Notes: generated by a model not told the origin, from the sequence alone. Shown: positions 48,205-57,845, counted from the stretch's first letter. The stretch is DNA of 64,000 nt from Shimia_B sp039815465 (GCA_039815465.1 JBCBZG010000013.1:37394-101393); one strand, 5' to 3'. Made by a program: numbers and translations.

Positions 48205-49716
48205 TTGGTTTCAACAGCTTACACCGTCGCCTTTGAAGGGGTCGAGGCCCGGATGGTGGAGGTGCAATGCGCCGTGACACCCGGCCTGCCTGCGTTTTCC
48301 ATTGTGGGCCTGCCCAACAAAGCCGTCACGGAGGCGCGCGAACGGGTGCGCGCAGCGCTCAGCGCGCTCTCTATCGCGTTGCCGTCCAAACGGATCACCG
48401 TGAACTTGTCGCCTGCGGATATGCCCAAGGACGGCTCGCATTTCGATCTGCCCATCGCCATGGCGCTCCTTGCGGCGCTCGACCTCATCCCGGGGGAGGA
48501 GCTGGAGGCGACCGTGTCCCTGGGCGAGCTGTCTTTGAATGGCGACCTCGTGGGCGTTGTGGGTGCTCTGCCCGCCGCGATGGCCGCGGCCGACAGCGGA
48601 CGGCGGCTTGTGTGCCCCGCCGCCCGCGGGTCGGAGGCCGCCTGGGTCGGAGCGGCAGAGGTGATCGCCGCCGATACGCTCGGCGCGTTGCTGCGACACT
48701 TCACCGGGCAGGCCCCGCTCACCCCCGCCACCCCCGGCGAGGTGGAGATGCAGGCCCATGGACGCGACATGGCAGAGGTCAAGGGGCAAGAGCGCGCCAA
48801 GCGCGCCGTCGAAATCGCCGCCGCTGGGCGCCACCATGTGCTGATGGTCGGCGCACCGGGGTCGGGGAAATCCATGATCGCCGCGCGCGTGCCGTCCATC
48901 CTGCCTCCTCTCAGCGCGGCGGAGGCGCTGGAGACCTCGATGATCCATTCGCTGTCCGGCTTGCTGGACGAAGGTGGCATCAGCCGCGCGCGCCCGTTTC
49001 GGGAACCGCATCATACCGCCTCTATGGCCGCGATTGTGGGCGGCGGGCGCGGCGCAAAGCCGGGGGAGATCTCCCTGGCCCATAACGGGGTCCTCTTCTT
49101 GGACGAGTTCCCCGAGTTCACCCGCCAAGTGCTCGAGACGCTGCGCCAGCCGATCGAGACGGGCTCGGTCATGGTCGCACGCGCCAACCACCACGTGCGT
49201 TACCCGTCGCGCTTCATGCTCGTGGCCGCCGCCAACCCTTGCCGCTGCGGCGAAGCGGGGGAGCCAGGGTTTGTGTGCAAGCGCGGCGCGAAATGCGCGG
49301 AGGAGTATATGGGTCGGATTTCAGCGCCGCTCATGGATCGGATCGACCTGCGCGTGGACGTTCCGCCGGTCAGCTTCGCCGATCTCGACCTTCCTGCCAC
49401 GGGGGAGCCGTCGGCGGCCATCGCCGCCCGCGTGGCCCGCGCGCGTGAGGTTCAGCGCTTGCGATATGCCCAGGCCCTTGGTGTTCAAGTGAATGCCGAT
49501 ATCGAAGGGGCGCTGTTGGAGCAGGTGGCGGCCCCGAATGCGGAGGGCAAGGCGTTGCTCGTCAAAGCGGCTGAGCGGTTCAAGCTGTCCGCGCGCGGGT
49601 ACCACCGCGTGCTGCGCGTCGCGCGCACGATTGCCGATCTCGCAGGCGCGGATCAGATCGAGCGCATCCATATCGGCGAAGCGCTGAGTTACCGGCTGCC
49701 CCCGGCGCACTCCTGA
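48205..49716 (+). CDS. comM: YifB/ComM family Mg-chelatase-like AAA ATPase
   Basis: 503 residues from TTG 48205, chosen because it aligns with the usual M-x-x-x-AYTVAF start; there is no in-frame ATG nearby and no good ribosome site. An N-terminal Lon-S5-like domain (AYTVAFEGVEARMVEVQ, GLPNKAVTEARERVRAAL) is followed by the AAA core: Walker A GAPGSGKS near 215, Walker B FLDEFPEF, and a zinc-like cluster NPCRCGEAGEPGFVCKRGAKC. ComM is a hexameric helicase that drives branch migration in natural transformation. Many bacteria carry it regardless of known competence. Confidence 0.93.
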   Translation: MVSTAYTVAFEGVEARMVEVQCAVTPGLPAFSIVGLPNKAVTEARERVRAALSALSIALPSKRITVNLSPADMPKDGSHFDLPIAMALLAALDLIPGEELEATVSLGELSLNGDLVGVVGALPAAMAAADSGRRLVCPAARGSEAAWVGAAEVIAADTLGALLRHFTGQAPLTPATPGEVEMQAHGRDMAEVKGQERAKRAVEIAAAGRHHVLMVGAPGSGKSMIAARVPSILPPLSAAEALETSMIHSLSGLLDEGGISRARPFREPHHTASMAAIVGGGRGAKPGEISLAHNGVLFLDEFPEFTRQVLETLRQPIETGSVMVARANHHVRYPSRFMLVAAANPCRCGEAGEPGFVCKRGAKCAEEYMGRISAPLMDRIDLRVDVPPVSFADLDLPATGEPSAAIAARVARAREVQRLRYAQALGVQVNADIEGALLEQVAAPNAEGKALLVKAAERFKLSARGYHRVLRVARTIADLAGADQIERIHIGEALSYRLPPAHS

Positions 49717-49740
49717 CCCAGCCCCGGGTGCCCGTTCCAA

Positions 49741-49798
49741 GGGCGGGCCCGCCCGCCTCCCCCCTGCGCCAGCTTACGCTGGCTTGTGCGTGAGGGGG
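49741..49798. terminator. Hairpins between comM and gshB
   Basis: A 14-base perfect palindrome (49741-49754) is followed by a nested stem with the inner pair GCCAGC (49768-49773) and GCTGGC (49778-49783), flanked by C-rich and G-rich arms. It lies between convergent genes, with no T tract. Confidence 0.5.
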
Positions 49799-49825
49799 CG
49801 CGCGCTGCGCGCGCGGGGTGCGGCG

Positions 49826-50767
49826 TCAGGTGGCGCGTTTCGCCTCAATCGCGTCCCAGATCATGGCAGCGACGTTGATGCCGTCGAACCGCTCAAGCTC
49901 CTGGATGCCGGTGGGCGAGGTGACGTTGATTTCGGTCAACCAGCCGCCGATCACGTCGATGCCCACAAATATCTGACCGTTGTCGCGCAGCGTTGGTCCG
50001 ATGGCCGCGCAGATTTCGCGCTCGCGGTCGGTGAGGCCGATTTTCTCCGGCCGCCCGCCCACATGCATGTTCGAGCGCGTCTCTCCTGCGGCGGGGACGC
50101 GGTTGATGGCGCCCACGGGTTCCCCATCAACAAGGATAATGCGTTTGTCCCCCTGGCTGACATCGGGAAGGAATTTTTGCGCGATCAGAGGCTCCCGATT
50201 GATGCCGCTAAAGAGTTCGTGGAGGGAGGCGATGTTGCCGTCGCCGGGTTTGAGGCGGAAGACGCCCGCGCCGCCATTTCCGTAGAGCGGCTTAATGATG
50301 ACATCGCCGTGACGCGCTTGGAATGTGCGCAGCGCATCGAGCGAGCGCGCGATCATCGTGGGCGGGGTCAGGTCCGGGAAGCGCAGCACGAGCAGCTTTT
50401 CAGGGAAATTGCGCACCCAAAACGGATCATTCACCACGAGAGTGCCCGGATGTACGAGATCAAGCAGATGTGTCGTGGTGATGTAGGACATGTCAAAGGG
50501 CGGGTCTTGGCGCAGCCAAACGACGTCAAACTCCGCGAGCGGTCGCGTGACCTCGCCCCCAAAGGTTACATGGTTGCCAAGCTCCCGGCGCAGCGTAACG
50601 GGCGTGCCAGTGACATGCACGGTGCCCTCGTCAAACACCAAGCCTTCGGGTGTGTAGACGAAAATCGAATGTCCCCGTGCCTGCGCCTCTTCAGCGAGGC
50701 GAAAGCTGCTGTCGGCATTGATGTCGACATTGGCGATCGGGTCCATTTGGAACGCGATGTTGAGCAT
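49826..50767 (-). CDS. gshB: Glutathione synthetase
   Basis: 313 residues. ATP-grasp enzyme that joins gamma-glutamylcysteine and glycine. Motifs include IAFQMDPIANVDINADSSFRLAEEAQARGH at the N terminus, WLRQDPPFDMSYITTTHLLD near 85, IIKPLYGNGGAGVFRL near 157, and NRVPAAGETRSNMHVGG, with the closing GGWLTEINVTSPTG. Normal length. It is convergent with comM and shares a strand with yraN and rsmI upstream (61-base gap), so may be in one transcript. Confidence 0.97.
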   Translation of the reverse strand: MLNIAFQMDPIANVDINADSSFRLAEEAQARGHSIFVYTPEGLVFDEGTVHVTGTPVTLRRELGNHVTFGGEVTRPLAEFDVVWLRQDPPFDMSYITTTHLLDLVHPGTLVVNDPFWVRNFPEKLLVLRFPDLTPPTMIARSLDALRTFQARHGDVIIKPLYGNGGAGVFRLKPGDGNIASLHELFSGINREPLIAQKFLPDVSQGDKRIILVDGEPVGAINRVPAAGETRSNMHVGGRPEKIGLTDREREICAAIGPTLRDNGQIFVGIDVIGGWLTEINVTSPTGIQELERFDGINVAAMIWDAIEAKRAT

Positions 50768-50828
50768 GGCCCACTCCCTAGCTGGCCATCTCTAGATGGA
50801 CCGCCAAGGCGCTAGGTTCAATCGCACA

Positions 50829-51182
50829 CTACGCCGAAAGCGCATTCTCCACGACTTCGATCCGGCCCGTTCCGTCAACGGCGGCCACATCAAAGCGCAG
50901 GTTTGTGAGCGACCCTGAGGGCCAAGTTGCCAAAAACTCCTCTGCGCAGGACAAAAGCCGCGCGATCTGGCTCGCTCCGAGCCGCGCCAATGCCCGGTCA
51001 ATCGTGCGGGAGGATTTGACCTCCACGAAAATCAGGCCCTCACGGTCCCGCATGATAAGATCGACCTCGCCGCCCGGTCGCTGCCAGCGTCGCGCAACGG
51101 TTTCCGCGCCGCGGGCCTGGTAGAAACGTTCAACACCATCTTCGGCGCCAAGGCCCTTGAGAAATGAGACGATGCCGGACAT
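50829..51182 (-). CDS. yraN: UPF0102 (YraN) endonuclease-like protein
   Basis: 117 residues from ATG 51182, which overlaps the rsmI stop by one base (TGATG). Restriction-endonuclease-like fold with the core RWQRPGGEVDLIMRDREGLIFVEVKSSRT; the Asp and the Glu-x-Lys form the typical PD-(D/E)XK metal site. Function is undefined in bacteria; a role with Holliday junctions was proposed from fold. The rsmI-yraN-(lppC) neighbourhood is conserved in proteobacteria. Confidence 0.9.
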   Translation of the reverse strand: MSGIVSFLKGLGAEDGVERFYQARGAETVARRWQRPGGEVDLIMRDREGLIFVEVKSSRTIDRALARLGASQIARLLSCAEEFLATWPSGSLTNLRFDVAAVDGTGRIEVVENALSA

Positions 51183-52045
51183 CACAACTGATCCTTTTTG
51201 AGCGCGAGCGCACGTTGGTAGACCACGCGCCGGGGGGTATTTGTGGCCTGCGCCACATGGCTTGCTGCGTCTTTTACCCCCATGTCAGTTAATGCAGTCT
51301 TAATGGCAGCATCTAGATCCTCGGGGTTGAGCTGACGTTTCTGCGCGCGCTCGATCAGCACAACACATTCCCCTTTAACCGGTTGCGCCGCGTAGCGGTC
51401 GGCGAGTTCGCTGAGAGTGCCGCGTGTCACGTCTTCGAACCGTTTGGTGATCTCGCGGCACAGGGCGGCCGTGCGGTCGGGGCCAAGCGCGCTCTTGGCG
51501 CTTGCCAGAAACGCGGCCAGGCGGCGCGGGGATTCGTAGTAGACAAGTGTGGCATCGAGGTCCGCGACCGCGGCCAGGGCAGATTGGCGCGCCTTTTCCG
51601 CCGTTGGGGCAAAGCCCAGAAACGCGAAGCGGTCTGTGGCGAGCCCCGCGATGGACAGCGCGGCGATGGCAGCGTTGGGTCCAGGGGCGGAGGTCACGGG
51701 CAGGCCCGCGTCCCGCGCTGCGGCGACAAGCGCGTAGCCGGGGTCGGCGATCAGCGGGGTTCCGGCTTCCGAGGCGTAGGCGACGGACTTACCCTCCCTA
51801 ATCGCGGCCAGGATGCGGGTGCGGGCGGCCTCCCCGCTGTGGTCGTGATAGGCGTGGACCCGCCGCCCTTTGAGCGGGACCCCGTGGATTTCCATAAGTT
51901 TGCGCAGCGTGCGGGTGTCTTCAGCCACCAGCTCATCGGCGGAGGCCAGGGTATCAAGCGCGCGCAGCGTGATGTCGCGCGCAGTCCCAATCGGTGTCGC
52001 CACGAGGTAAAGCCCCGCCGCCAGGGGCTGCTCGATGAAATTCAT
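51182..52045 (-). CDS. rsmI: 16S rRNA cytidine1402 2'-O-methyltransferase
   Basis: 287 residues from ATG 52045, with GGAGGG upstream; the longer frame is shadow. TP-methylase (tetrapyrrole methylase-like) fold: LYLVATPIGTARDITLRALDTL near 12, VAEDTRTLRKLM, YHDHSGEAARTRIL, and the SAM loop SEAGTPLIADPGYALV near 90. It methylates the ribose of C1402 in 16S rRNA; RsmH modifies the base. It is divergent from the LppC-like lipoprotein gene and coupled to yraN, the classic arrangement. Confidence 0.96.
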   Translation of the reverse strand: MNFIEQPLAAGLYLVATPIGTARDITLRALDTLASADELVAEDTRTLRKLMEIHGVPLKGRRVHAYHDHSGEAARTRILAAIREGKSVAYASEAGTPLIADPGYALVAAARDAGLPVTSAPGPNAAIAALSIAGLATDRFAFLGFAPTAEKARQSALAAVADLDATLVYYESPRRLAAFLASAKSALGPDRTAALCREITKRFEDVTRGTLSELADRYAAQPVKGECVVLIERAQKRQLNPEDLDAAIKTALTDMGVKDAASHVAQATNTPRRVVYQRALALKKDQL

Positions 52046-52135
52046 GACTCGACCCTCCCCATCAACTCCCTCAATATGCGCATTCAACAGAGCTGTGTGT
52101 GTTCAAGCTCGCTTTTGCGCAGAAGGGTTGCCGCT

Positions 52136-53320
52136 ATGGTGTCGTTTTTTCAGAATGTCCGCAATGTCATCCGCATCGGAGCGGGGATCGCGGCTGTGGC
52201 CGCCCTTGCGGCCTGCGAACCGATGCCGAATTCGGGCCGCGTTGGGCCCTCTGCTCCTTCGGGCCCGACCTCGCCTGTCGATATCGCGCTTCTGGTGCCC
52301 GCAGGCTCTGGCGTGGACGAGCTGGAGGCGATCGCCGCCAGCCTAGAAAGCGCAGCGCGGCTTGCGGCGGCTGACATCACCGGCGTTCAGGTCAACCTCA
52401 CCGTCTACAACACACAGCGCAACACCCCCACCGCCGTCGCCGCCGCGCAACAGGCCATCGCGAGCGGGGCCGATGTGATCCTCGGACCCCTCGATGGGGA
52501 GGCTGCGGCGGCTGTGGGCCTGGCCGTCGCCAGCAGCGGGCGCAGCGTTCTGACGTTTTCAAACAACACTGCCGTTGCAGGGGGCGGGGTCTACCTTCTG
52601 GGTCAAACGTTCCAAGACAGCGCGCGGCGGTTGAGCTCCTTTGCGGTGAGCCAGGGCAAAACACGGCCCGTCGTGCTGAACGCGCGCACCGTGGCCGGCG
52701 AAGCGGGGCGGAGTGCTGTCGTCAATGCGCTCACGCTCAACGGCACCCCACCGCTGGCCGTGGTCAGCTACGAGAACACGCTGCCGGGCATCTCCAGCGC
52801 CGTGGGCGATGTGCGCCGCGTGGTGGGAGAAATGGGTGCTGATTCCATCGTGCTGACCTCAAGCACCTCTGGCGCTCTTCCCATCCTCGCGGAATTGCTG
52901 CCAGAGGCGGGCGTTGACCCAGTCACCACGCAGTATCTGGGCTTGGCGCGCTGGGACCTGGACTCACGGCTCTTTTCCCTGACAGGTGCAGAGGGCGGCT
53001 GGTTCACCATGCCAGACCGGGCACGCGGCGCGGCCTTTGAGGCCCGCTTTAACGCCGCCTACGGCACACGCCCGCATCCGCTTGCCTTTACCGCCTATGA
53101 CGGGGTCGCTGTGATCGCAGCGCTTTGGGCGCAAGGCGGATCAAACCCGCTGAGCGCGGAGGCGATCACGCGGCCACAGGGCTTCCAAGGCTCCACCGGG
53201 ATCGTGCGCTTTTCACGTGACGGCACCAATGAGCGCGGCCTGGCGATCGGCACGATCCAAGCCCAGCAAGTGCTCACCATCAGCGCCGCACCTCAGAGCT
53301 TTGCGGTCGCGGCCTTCTAG
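52136..53320 (+). CDS. LppC/LpoA-like penicillin-binding protein activator lipoprotein
   Basis: 394 residues from ATG 52136 with a weak ribosome site. The signal peptide has the lipobox AALAAC (Cys27). The mature protein is a periplasmic binding-protein-like fold of the LppC family: VDIALLVPAGSG near residue 48, ASGADVILGPLDGEAAAAVGLA, and GYD-type TAYDGVAVIAAL near the C terminus. In enterobacteria LpoA activates PBP1a; in alphaproteobacteria only the C-terminal half is kept, as here. Divergent from rsmI. The glnD start codon lies 14 bases after its stop. Confidence 0.88.
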   Translation: MVSFFQNVRNVIRIGAGIAAVAALAACEPMPNSGRVGPSAPSGPTSPVDIALLVPAGSGVDELEAIAASLESAARLAAADITGVQVNLTVYNTQRNTPTAVAAAQQAIASGADVILGPLDGEAAAAVGLAVASSGRSVLTFSNNTAVAGGGVYLLGQTFQDSARRLSSFAVSQGKTRPVVLNARTVAGEAGRSAVVNALTLNGTPPLAVVSYENTLPGISSAVGDVRRVVGEMGADSIVLTSSTSGALPILAELLPEAGVDPVTTQYLGLARWDLDSRLFSLTGAEGGWFTMPDRARGAAFEARFNAAYGTRPHPLAFTAYDGVAVIAALWAQGGSNPLSAEAITRPQGFQGSTGIVRFSRDGTNERGLAIGTIQAQQVLTISAAPQSFAVAAF

Positions 53321-53334
53321 GGGTAAAGGCCCCT

Positions 53335-56115
53335 ATGCCCGGTCAACACGCGCCTCCCGACTTCTCTGAACTTGCCTCCACCGCGTTTGAGCGGGACCGG
53401 ACCCGGCATGAGGCTCAGGCCGCGTTGGACGCGCTTGGCGCCAACGGCGATGATGTCGTCGCCCGCCGCAAGGTCATCGTCGACGCGCTCTCGCGCGAGC
53501 TCAAGCGCTGCCGCGCCGCGATCCAGACGCGGTTCCTGACCACCCCGACGGAGGCCTCCCCCACGATCGAGGACTACGCGCGCGCCACCGATGGCTGTGT
53601 GCTCCTGGCCGTTGAGCTTGCCGCGGCGCACTTGCTCGATGGGCTCAACGTCGATCCGGACCGCGACCTAAGCATCATCGCCGTCGGCGGCTATGGCCGA
53701 GGCGAAATGGCCCCGCATTCCGATGTCGATCTGCTGTTTCTCACGCCGCCCAACAACGTCGAACGCGCCGAAACGCTGGTGTCGGCGGTGCTCTACGTCA
53801 TGTGGGACCTAAAGCTCAAAGTCGGCCACGCCACACGCACGATCAACGACTGCCTCAAGCTCGCCAAGGGGGACTACACGATCCGCACCAGCCTCGTGGA
53901 AATGCGCCACATCGGTGGCGATCCAACACTCTTTGAGGACCTCCGGAACCGACTCTGGGGGGAGCTTTTCCGCTCCACCGCGAAGGACTTTATCGAGGCG
54001 AAACTGCAAGAACGCACCGCACGCCTGCAAAAGCAGGGTGGCCAGCGCTACATGGTCGAACCCAACGTGAAAGAGGGCAAAGGCGGGCTGCGCGACCTAC
54101 AATCGCTGTTCTGGATCGCGAAATACATCCACGGCGTACGCGATGCAGCTGACCTTGTCCCCCTCGGGCTCTTCACTAAGGAGGAGTTCGACAGCTTCCT
54201 CAAATCCGAAGCGTTCCTTTGGGCCATCCGCTGCCACTTGCACATCCTGGCCGGACGGGCGTCAGACCAGCTGACCTTTGACCTGCAGGTCGAAGTCGCC
54301 GACCGCATGGGCTATGTCGACAAACGCGGCAGGCGCGCCGTCGAACACTTTATGCAAGACTACTTTCGCGCCGCCATCCGGGTGGGGGAGCTCACGCGCA
54401 TCTTCCTGACGGCGCTCGAAGAGGCCCACGTCAAAACAGAGCCCGCGCTCTACCGGATTTTCCGCCGCAGCACGCAGCCCAAGGCGCTGCCGCCCTACGC
54501 GATCAAACAAAACCGCCTGACAATCGGGGACACCGAGCTCTTTTTGTCCGACAAGCTCAACATGCTGCGTATCTTTGAGGTTGGGCTGCGCTCGGGTACG
54601 TTGCTCCACCCCGACGCGATGCGCATCATCGCCGCCAGCTTGCCGCTCATCGATGATGAGATGCGCAAAAGCCCGGAGGCGTCGAGCATCTTCTTCGACA
54701 CGCTCCTGAAACACGGCAATCCGGAACGCGCGCTGCGGCGCATGAACGAGCTGGGCGTGTTGGGGACGTTTATCCCCGAATTTGAACCCATCGTCGCGAT
54801 GATGCAGTTCAACATGTACCACACCTACACCGTGGACGAGCATACGATCCAATGCATCGCCATCCTCGCCCAAATCGAACGCGGTGAGCTGGAGGAGGAC
54901 CTGCCGGTCGCGTCCTCGATCCTCAAGGACGGGCTCAACCGCAAAGTGCTCTATGTCGCGCTTCTGTGCCACGACATCGGCAAAGGCCGGGCGGAGGATC
55001 ATTCGATCTTGGGCGCGCGCATCGCGCGGGACGTGGCCACGCGGCTCGGGCTCAATAAGAAAGAGGTGGAGACGGTGGAGTGGCTCGTGCGCTACCACCT
55101 GCTCATGTCCGACATGGCCCAAAAGCGCGACATCGCCGACCCACGTACGGTGCGCGACTTCGCCAAGGCCGTGCGCACGCGCAAACGGCTCGACCTGCTG
55201 ACGGTGCTCACGGTCTGTGACATCCGCGGGGTGTCGCCCAACACCTGGAACAACTGGAAAGCGGTGCTCATCCGCGCGCTTTACCGCCAGACGCGCCGCG
55301 GGCTCGAAGACGGGATGGAAGCGCTCAACCGCGAAAACCGCGGGGTGGAGGCAAAACGGCTCCTTGCCCAGGCCCTGCCGGAGTGGAGCGATGACGACCT
55401 GCGCCGCGAAAAGAACCGCCACTACCCGCCCTATTGGCAGGGTCTCCATGTCACGGCCCACGTGGTCTTTGCGCGGCTTCTGCGCGACGTGGCCGATGAC
55501 CAGGTGGCTGTGGACCTCGAACCCGATCTCGACCGCGACGCCACGCGCATCTGCTTCGCCATGGCCGACCACCCGGGCATCTTTGCGCGCATGACCGGCG
55601 CGCTGGCGCTCGTGGGCGCCAATGTGGTCGATGCCCGGACATTCACAACCAAAGACGGCTACGCCGTGGCCGCGTTCTGGGTCCAAGACGCCGAAGGCGC
55701 GCCCTACGAGCCCTCCCGCCTGCCGCGGCTCAAGACGATGATCCACAAAACGCTCCAGGGGGAGGTCGTGGCCGAAGAGGCGCTCAAAGACCGCGACAAG
55801 CTCAAAAAGCGGGAGCGGCCGTTCAACGTGCCCACGCACATCACCTTTGATAATGACGGCTCGGACATCTACACGATCATCGAAGTGGACACGCGCGACC
55901 GACCCGGCCTGCTCTTTGACCTCTGCCGGACGCTCGCGGGTTCCAACATCTACATCGCCAACGCCGTGATCGCGACCTACGGGGAACAGGTGGTCGATAC
56001 ATTTTACGTCAAGGATATGTTTGGCCTGAAACTCCACGCCGAAGGGCGGCAGAGGTCGCTGGAACGCAAGCTGCGCGCCGCGATTGCCGAGGGCGCCCAA
56101 CAGGCCCGCCGGTGA
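53335..56115 (+). CDS. glnD: Protein-PII uridylyltransferase/uridylyl-removing enzyme
   Basis: 926 residues. The N-terminal nucleotidyltransferase domain has AVGGYGRGEMAPHSDVDLLFL near 118, whose two Asp bind Mg. Central HD hydrolase: ALLCHDIGKGRAEDHSILGARIARDV near 542. Two ACT domains follow, one near 740-800 (DHPGIFARMTGALALVGANVVDARTFTTKDGYAVAAFWVQD) and one near 850-920 (DRPGLLFDLCRTLAGSNIYIANAVIATYG). It uridylylates PII when nitrogen is short and reverses this with glutamine. All catalytic motifs are intact. Start ATG 53335 sits in a small stem-loop with the upstream stop codon. Confidence 0.97.
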   Translation: MPGQHAPPDFSELASTAFERDRTRHEAQAALDALGANGDDVVARRKVIVDALSRELKRCRAAIQTRFLTTPTEASPTIEDYARATDGCVLLAVELAAAHLLDGLNVDPDRDLSIIAVGGYGRGEMAPHSDVDLLFLTPPNNVERAETLVSAVLYVMWDLKLKVGHATRTINDCLKLAKGDYTIRTSLVEMRHIGGDPTLFEDLRNRLWGELFRSTAKDFIEAKLQERTARLQKQGGQRYMVEPNVKEGKGGLRDLQSLFWIAKYIHGVRDAADLVPLGLFTKEEFDSFLKSEAFLWAIRCHLHILAGRASDQLTFDLQVEVADRMGYVDKRGRRAVEHFMQDYFRAAIRVGELTRIFLTALEEAHVKTEPALYRIFRRSTQPKALPPYAIKQNRLTIGDTELFLSDKLNMLRIFEVGLRSGTLLHPDAMRIIAASLPLIDDEMRKSPEASSIFFDTLLKHGNPERALRRMNELGVLGTFIPEFEPIVAMMQFNMYHTYTVDEHTIQCIAILAQIERGELEEDLPVASSILKDGLNRKVLYVALLCHDIGKGRAEDHSILGARIARDVATRLGLNKKEVETVEWLVRYHLLMSDMAQKRDIADPRTVRDFAKAVRTRKRLDLLTVLTVCDIRGVSPNTWNNWKAVLIRALYRQTRRGLEDGMEALNRENRGVEAKRLLAQALPEWSDDDLRREKNRHYPPYWQGLHVTAHVVFARLLRDVADDQVAVDLEPDLDRDATRICFAMADHPGIFARMTGALALVGANVVDARTFTTKDGYAVAAFWVQDAEGAPYEPSRLPRLKTMIHKTLQGEVVAEEALKDRDKLKKRERPFNVPTHITFDNDGSDIYTIIEVDTRDRPGLLFDLCRTLAGSNIYIANAVIATYGEQVVDTFYVKDMFGLKLHAEGRQRSLERKLRAAIAEGAQQARR

Positions 56116-56134
56116 CGGCGCCTGCCACTGGCGC

Positions 56135-56185
56135 AAGAGTTTTCGCAAAACTCTTTTTTGAGGGGGGCGCGCTGCGCGCGAGGTT
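56135..56185 (+). repeat. Intergenic palindromic repeat, family A copy 3 (glnD terminator)
   Basis: AAGAGTTTT (56135-56143), CGC, AAAACTCTT (56147-56155), a run of T, then a GC-rich segment GCGCGCTGCGCGCG. It shares the central TTTTCGCAAAAC with copy 1. It works as an intrinsic terminator for glnD. Confidence 0.75.
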
Positions 56186-56227
56186 GTGCGCGCGGCGGCT
56201 GTCGCGCCCTACTGGGGGCGATGCGCC

Positions 56228-57751
56228 ATGATGCGGGCCTTTGCCACCGTTGGGCTTTGGACGATGCTGTCGCGCATCCTAGGCTTTGTGCGCGACATCA
56301 TGATCGCAGCCTTCCTCGGCGCGGGACCAGTGGCGGAGGCGTTCATTGTCGCCTTTTCGCTCCCCAATATGTTTCGCCGCTTTTTCGCAGAGGGGGCGTT
56401 CAACACCGCCTTTGTCCCGATGTTTTCAAAGAAGTGGCAGGCAGGTGACGACCCGGAGGGGTTCGCGCGGGACGCGGCGAGCGGGCTTGGCCTGATCCTG
56501 ATCGTCTTTACGCTGCTGGCCATGGCGGCGATGCCCTGGCTCGTGCTCGCTATGGCCTCGGGCTTTCTGGGGGACGCGCGGTATGACCTCGCGGTGGATT
56601 ATGGCCGGGTGGCCTTTCCTTATATCCTGTTTATCTCGCTCGCGGCGCTTGCGTCGGGTGTCCTGAACGCTGCGGGCCGGTTTGTGGCCGCAGCGGCGGC
56701 GCCTGTGCTTCTCAACATGCTCTTTATCGGCGCGCTTATCGGCGCGCGTGCACTGGGCTGGGATGCCGGGCGCACGCTCGTTTGGGCGGTGCCCATTGCG
56801 GGTGTTGCCCAGCTCGCACTGGTCTGGGTTGCAGCGCGACGCGCGGGCGTGACGCTCCTGCCGCGCTGGCCGCGCATGACGCCGGAGCTGAAACGCCTAG
56901 CGATCATCGCCGCGCCCGCCGCGCTTGCCGGGGGCGTCGTGCAGGTGAACCTGATCGTGGGCCGACAGGTCGCGAGCTTCTTTGAGGGCGCGGCGGCGTG
57001 GCTTTACTACGCCGACCGGCTCTACCAGCTGCCACTGGGCGTGGTGGGCGTGGCCATTGGCGTGGTGCTCCTCCCCAGCCTATCGCGGCGGTTGCAGGAC
57101 AAGGATGCGGAGGGCGGGCAGCAGGCTTTGTCGACTGCGTTTGAGATGTCGATGGCGCTGACGCTGCCTGCGGCGGTGGCGCTTGTGGTGATCCCGCTTC
57201 CGCTCACCTCCGTGCTCTTTGTGCGCGGCGCCTTCACGATGGAGGATGCGCTGCCCACCGCACTGGCCGTGGCGATCTATGGCGCTGGGCTGCCCGCCTT
57301 TGTGCTGCAAAAGGTGCTGCAACCGCTCTACTTCGCGCGGGAAGACACGCGCCGCCCCTTCCGCTACGCGGCGGCGGCGATGGTCGTGAATGCGGTGCTG
57401 GCCATTGGGCTGGCCCCCGTCATTGGCTTTGTCGCCGCAGCCATTGGCACGACGCTGGCGGCCTGGGGGATGACCTGGCTCTTGTGGCGGGGCAGCCGCG
57501 GGATGGGGCTGGAGGCCGCGCTGAACGCCCGCGCGCGCCAGCGCCTGCCGCGCATCGTGGCGGCGAGCGCTATGATGGGCGTGGTGCTGGTTGCTGCTGG
57601 CTGGGTGCTCGCAGACTGGCTTGTGGTCGAAACGGTCCGCTACGCCGCTTTGGCGGCTCTGATTGCGGTGGGGATGATGGCATACGTGGTGGCAGCACGG
57701 CTCACGGGTGCGTTCCGGCTGTCAGAGCTGAAGCGCGATCTGAGGCGTTAG
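56228..57751 (+). CDS. murJ: Lipid II flippase MurJ
   Basis: 507 residues from ATG 56228 (ATG 56231 is equally possible). It has 13-14 membrane spans. The family opening FATVGLWTMLSRILGFVRDIMIAAFLGAGPVAEAFIVAFSLPNMFRRFFAEGAFNTAFVPMF is intact and holds the conserved Arg, Asp and Ala-rich residues of the MOP-fold cavity. It moves the lipid-linked peptidoglycan precursor across the inner membrane. It lies downstream of glnD and separated from it by the terminator repeat, an arrangement common in alphaproteobacteria. Confidence 0.96.
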   Translation: MMRAFATVGLWTMLSRILGFVRDIMIAAFLGAGPVAEAFIVAFSLPNMFRRFFAEGAFNTAFVPMFSKKWQAGDDPEGFARDAASGLGLILIVFTLLAMAAMPWLVLAMASGFLGDARYDLAVDYGRVAFPYILFISLAALASGVLNAAGRFVAAAAAPVLLNMLFIGALIGARALGWDAGRTLVWAVPIAGVAQLALVWVAARRAGVTLLPRWPRMTPELKRLAIIAAPAALAGGVVQVNLIVGRQVASFFEGAAAWLYYADRLYQLPLGVVGVAIGVVLLPSLSRRLQDKDAEGGQQALSTAFEMSMALTLPAAVALVVIPLPLTSVLFVRGAFTMEDALPTALAVAIYGAGLPAFVLQKVLQPLYFAREDTRRPFRYAAAAMVVNAVLAIGLAPVIGFVAAAIGTTLAAWGMTWLLWRGSRGMGLEAALNARARQRLPRIVAASAMMGVVLVAAGWVLADWLVVETVRYAALAALIAVGMMAYVVAARLTGAFRLSELKRDLRR

Positions 57752-57768
57752 TTTTGGGTTTCGCCCGG

Positions 57769-57845
57769 TGGGAACCACCGGGCGGCCCCCGTCCGCCCCC
57801 CCGGGCGGGGGCATGGCCCCCACCCGCGGACGGGAGCCACCCTCA
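57769..57845. repeat. Intergenic palindromic repeat, family B copy 1
   Basis: It runs GGTGGGAACCACCGGGC, GCCCCCGTCCGCCCC, a GGGCGGGGGC stem, TGGCCCCCACCCGCGGACGGGAGCCACCCTCA. The GTCCGC and GCGGAC arms pair over the whole unit. The same sequence in the same order recurs at 60953-61062. It sits between convergent murJ and the rhomboid-like gene. Confidence 0.82.

Noticed and set aside
48211..49194. A 327-codon minus-strand frame
   Set aside because: Antisense to comM; no domain and no ribosome site.
54262..56148. A 628-codon open frame on the minus strand
   Set aside because: It lies wholly opposite glnD, whose catalytic motifs fix the coding strand. The frame is open because of high GC at third positions.
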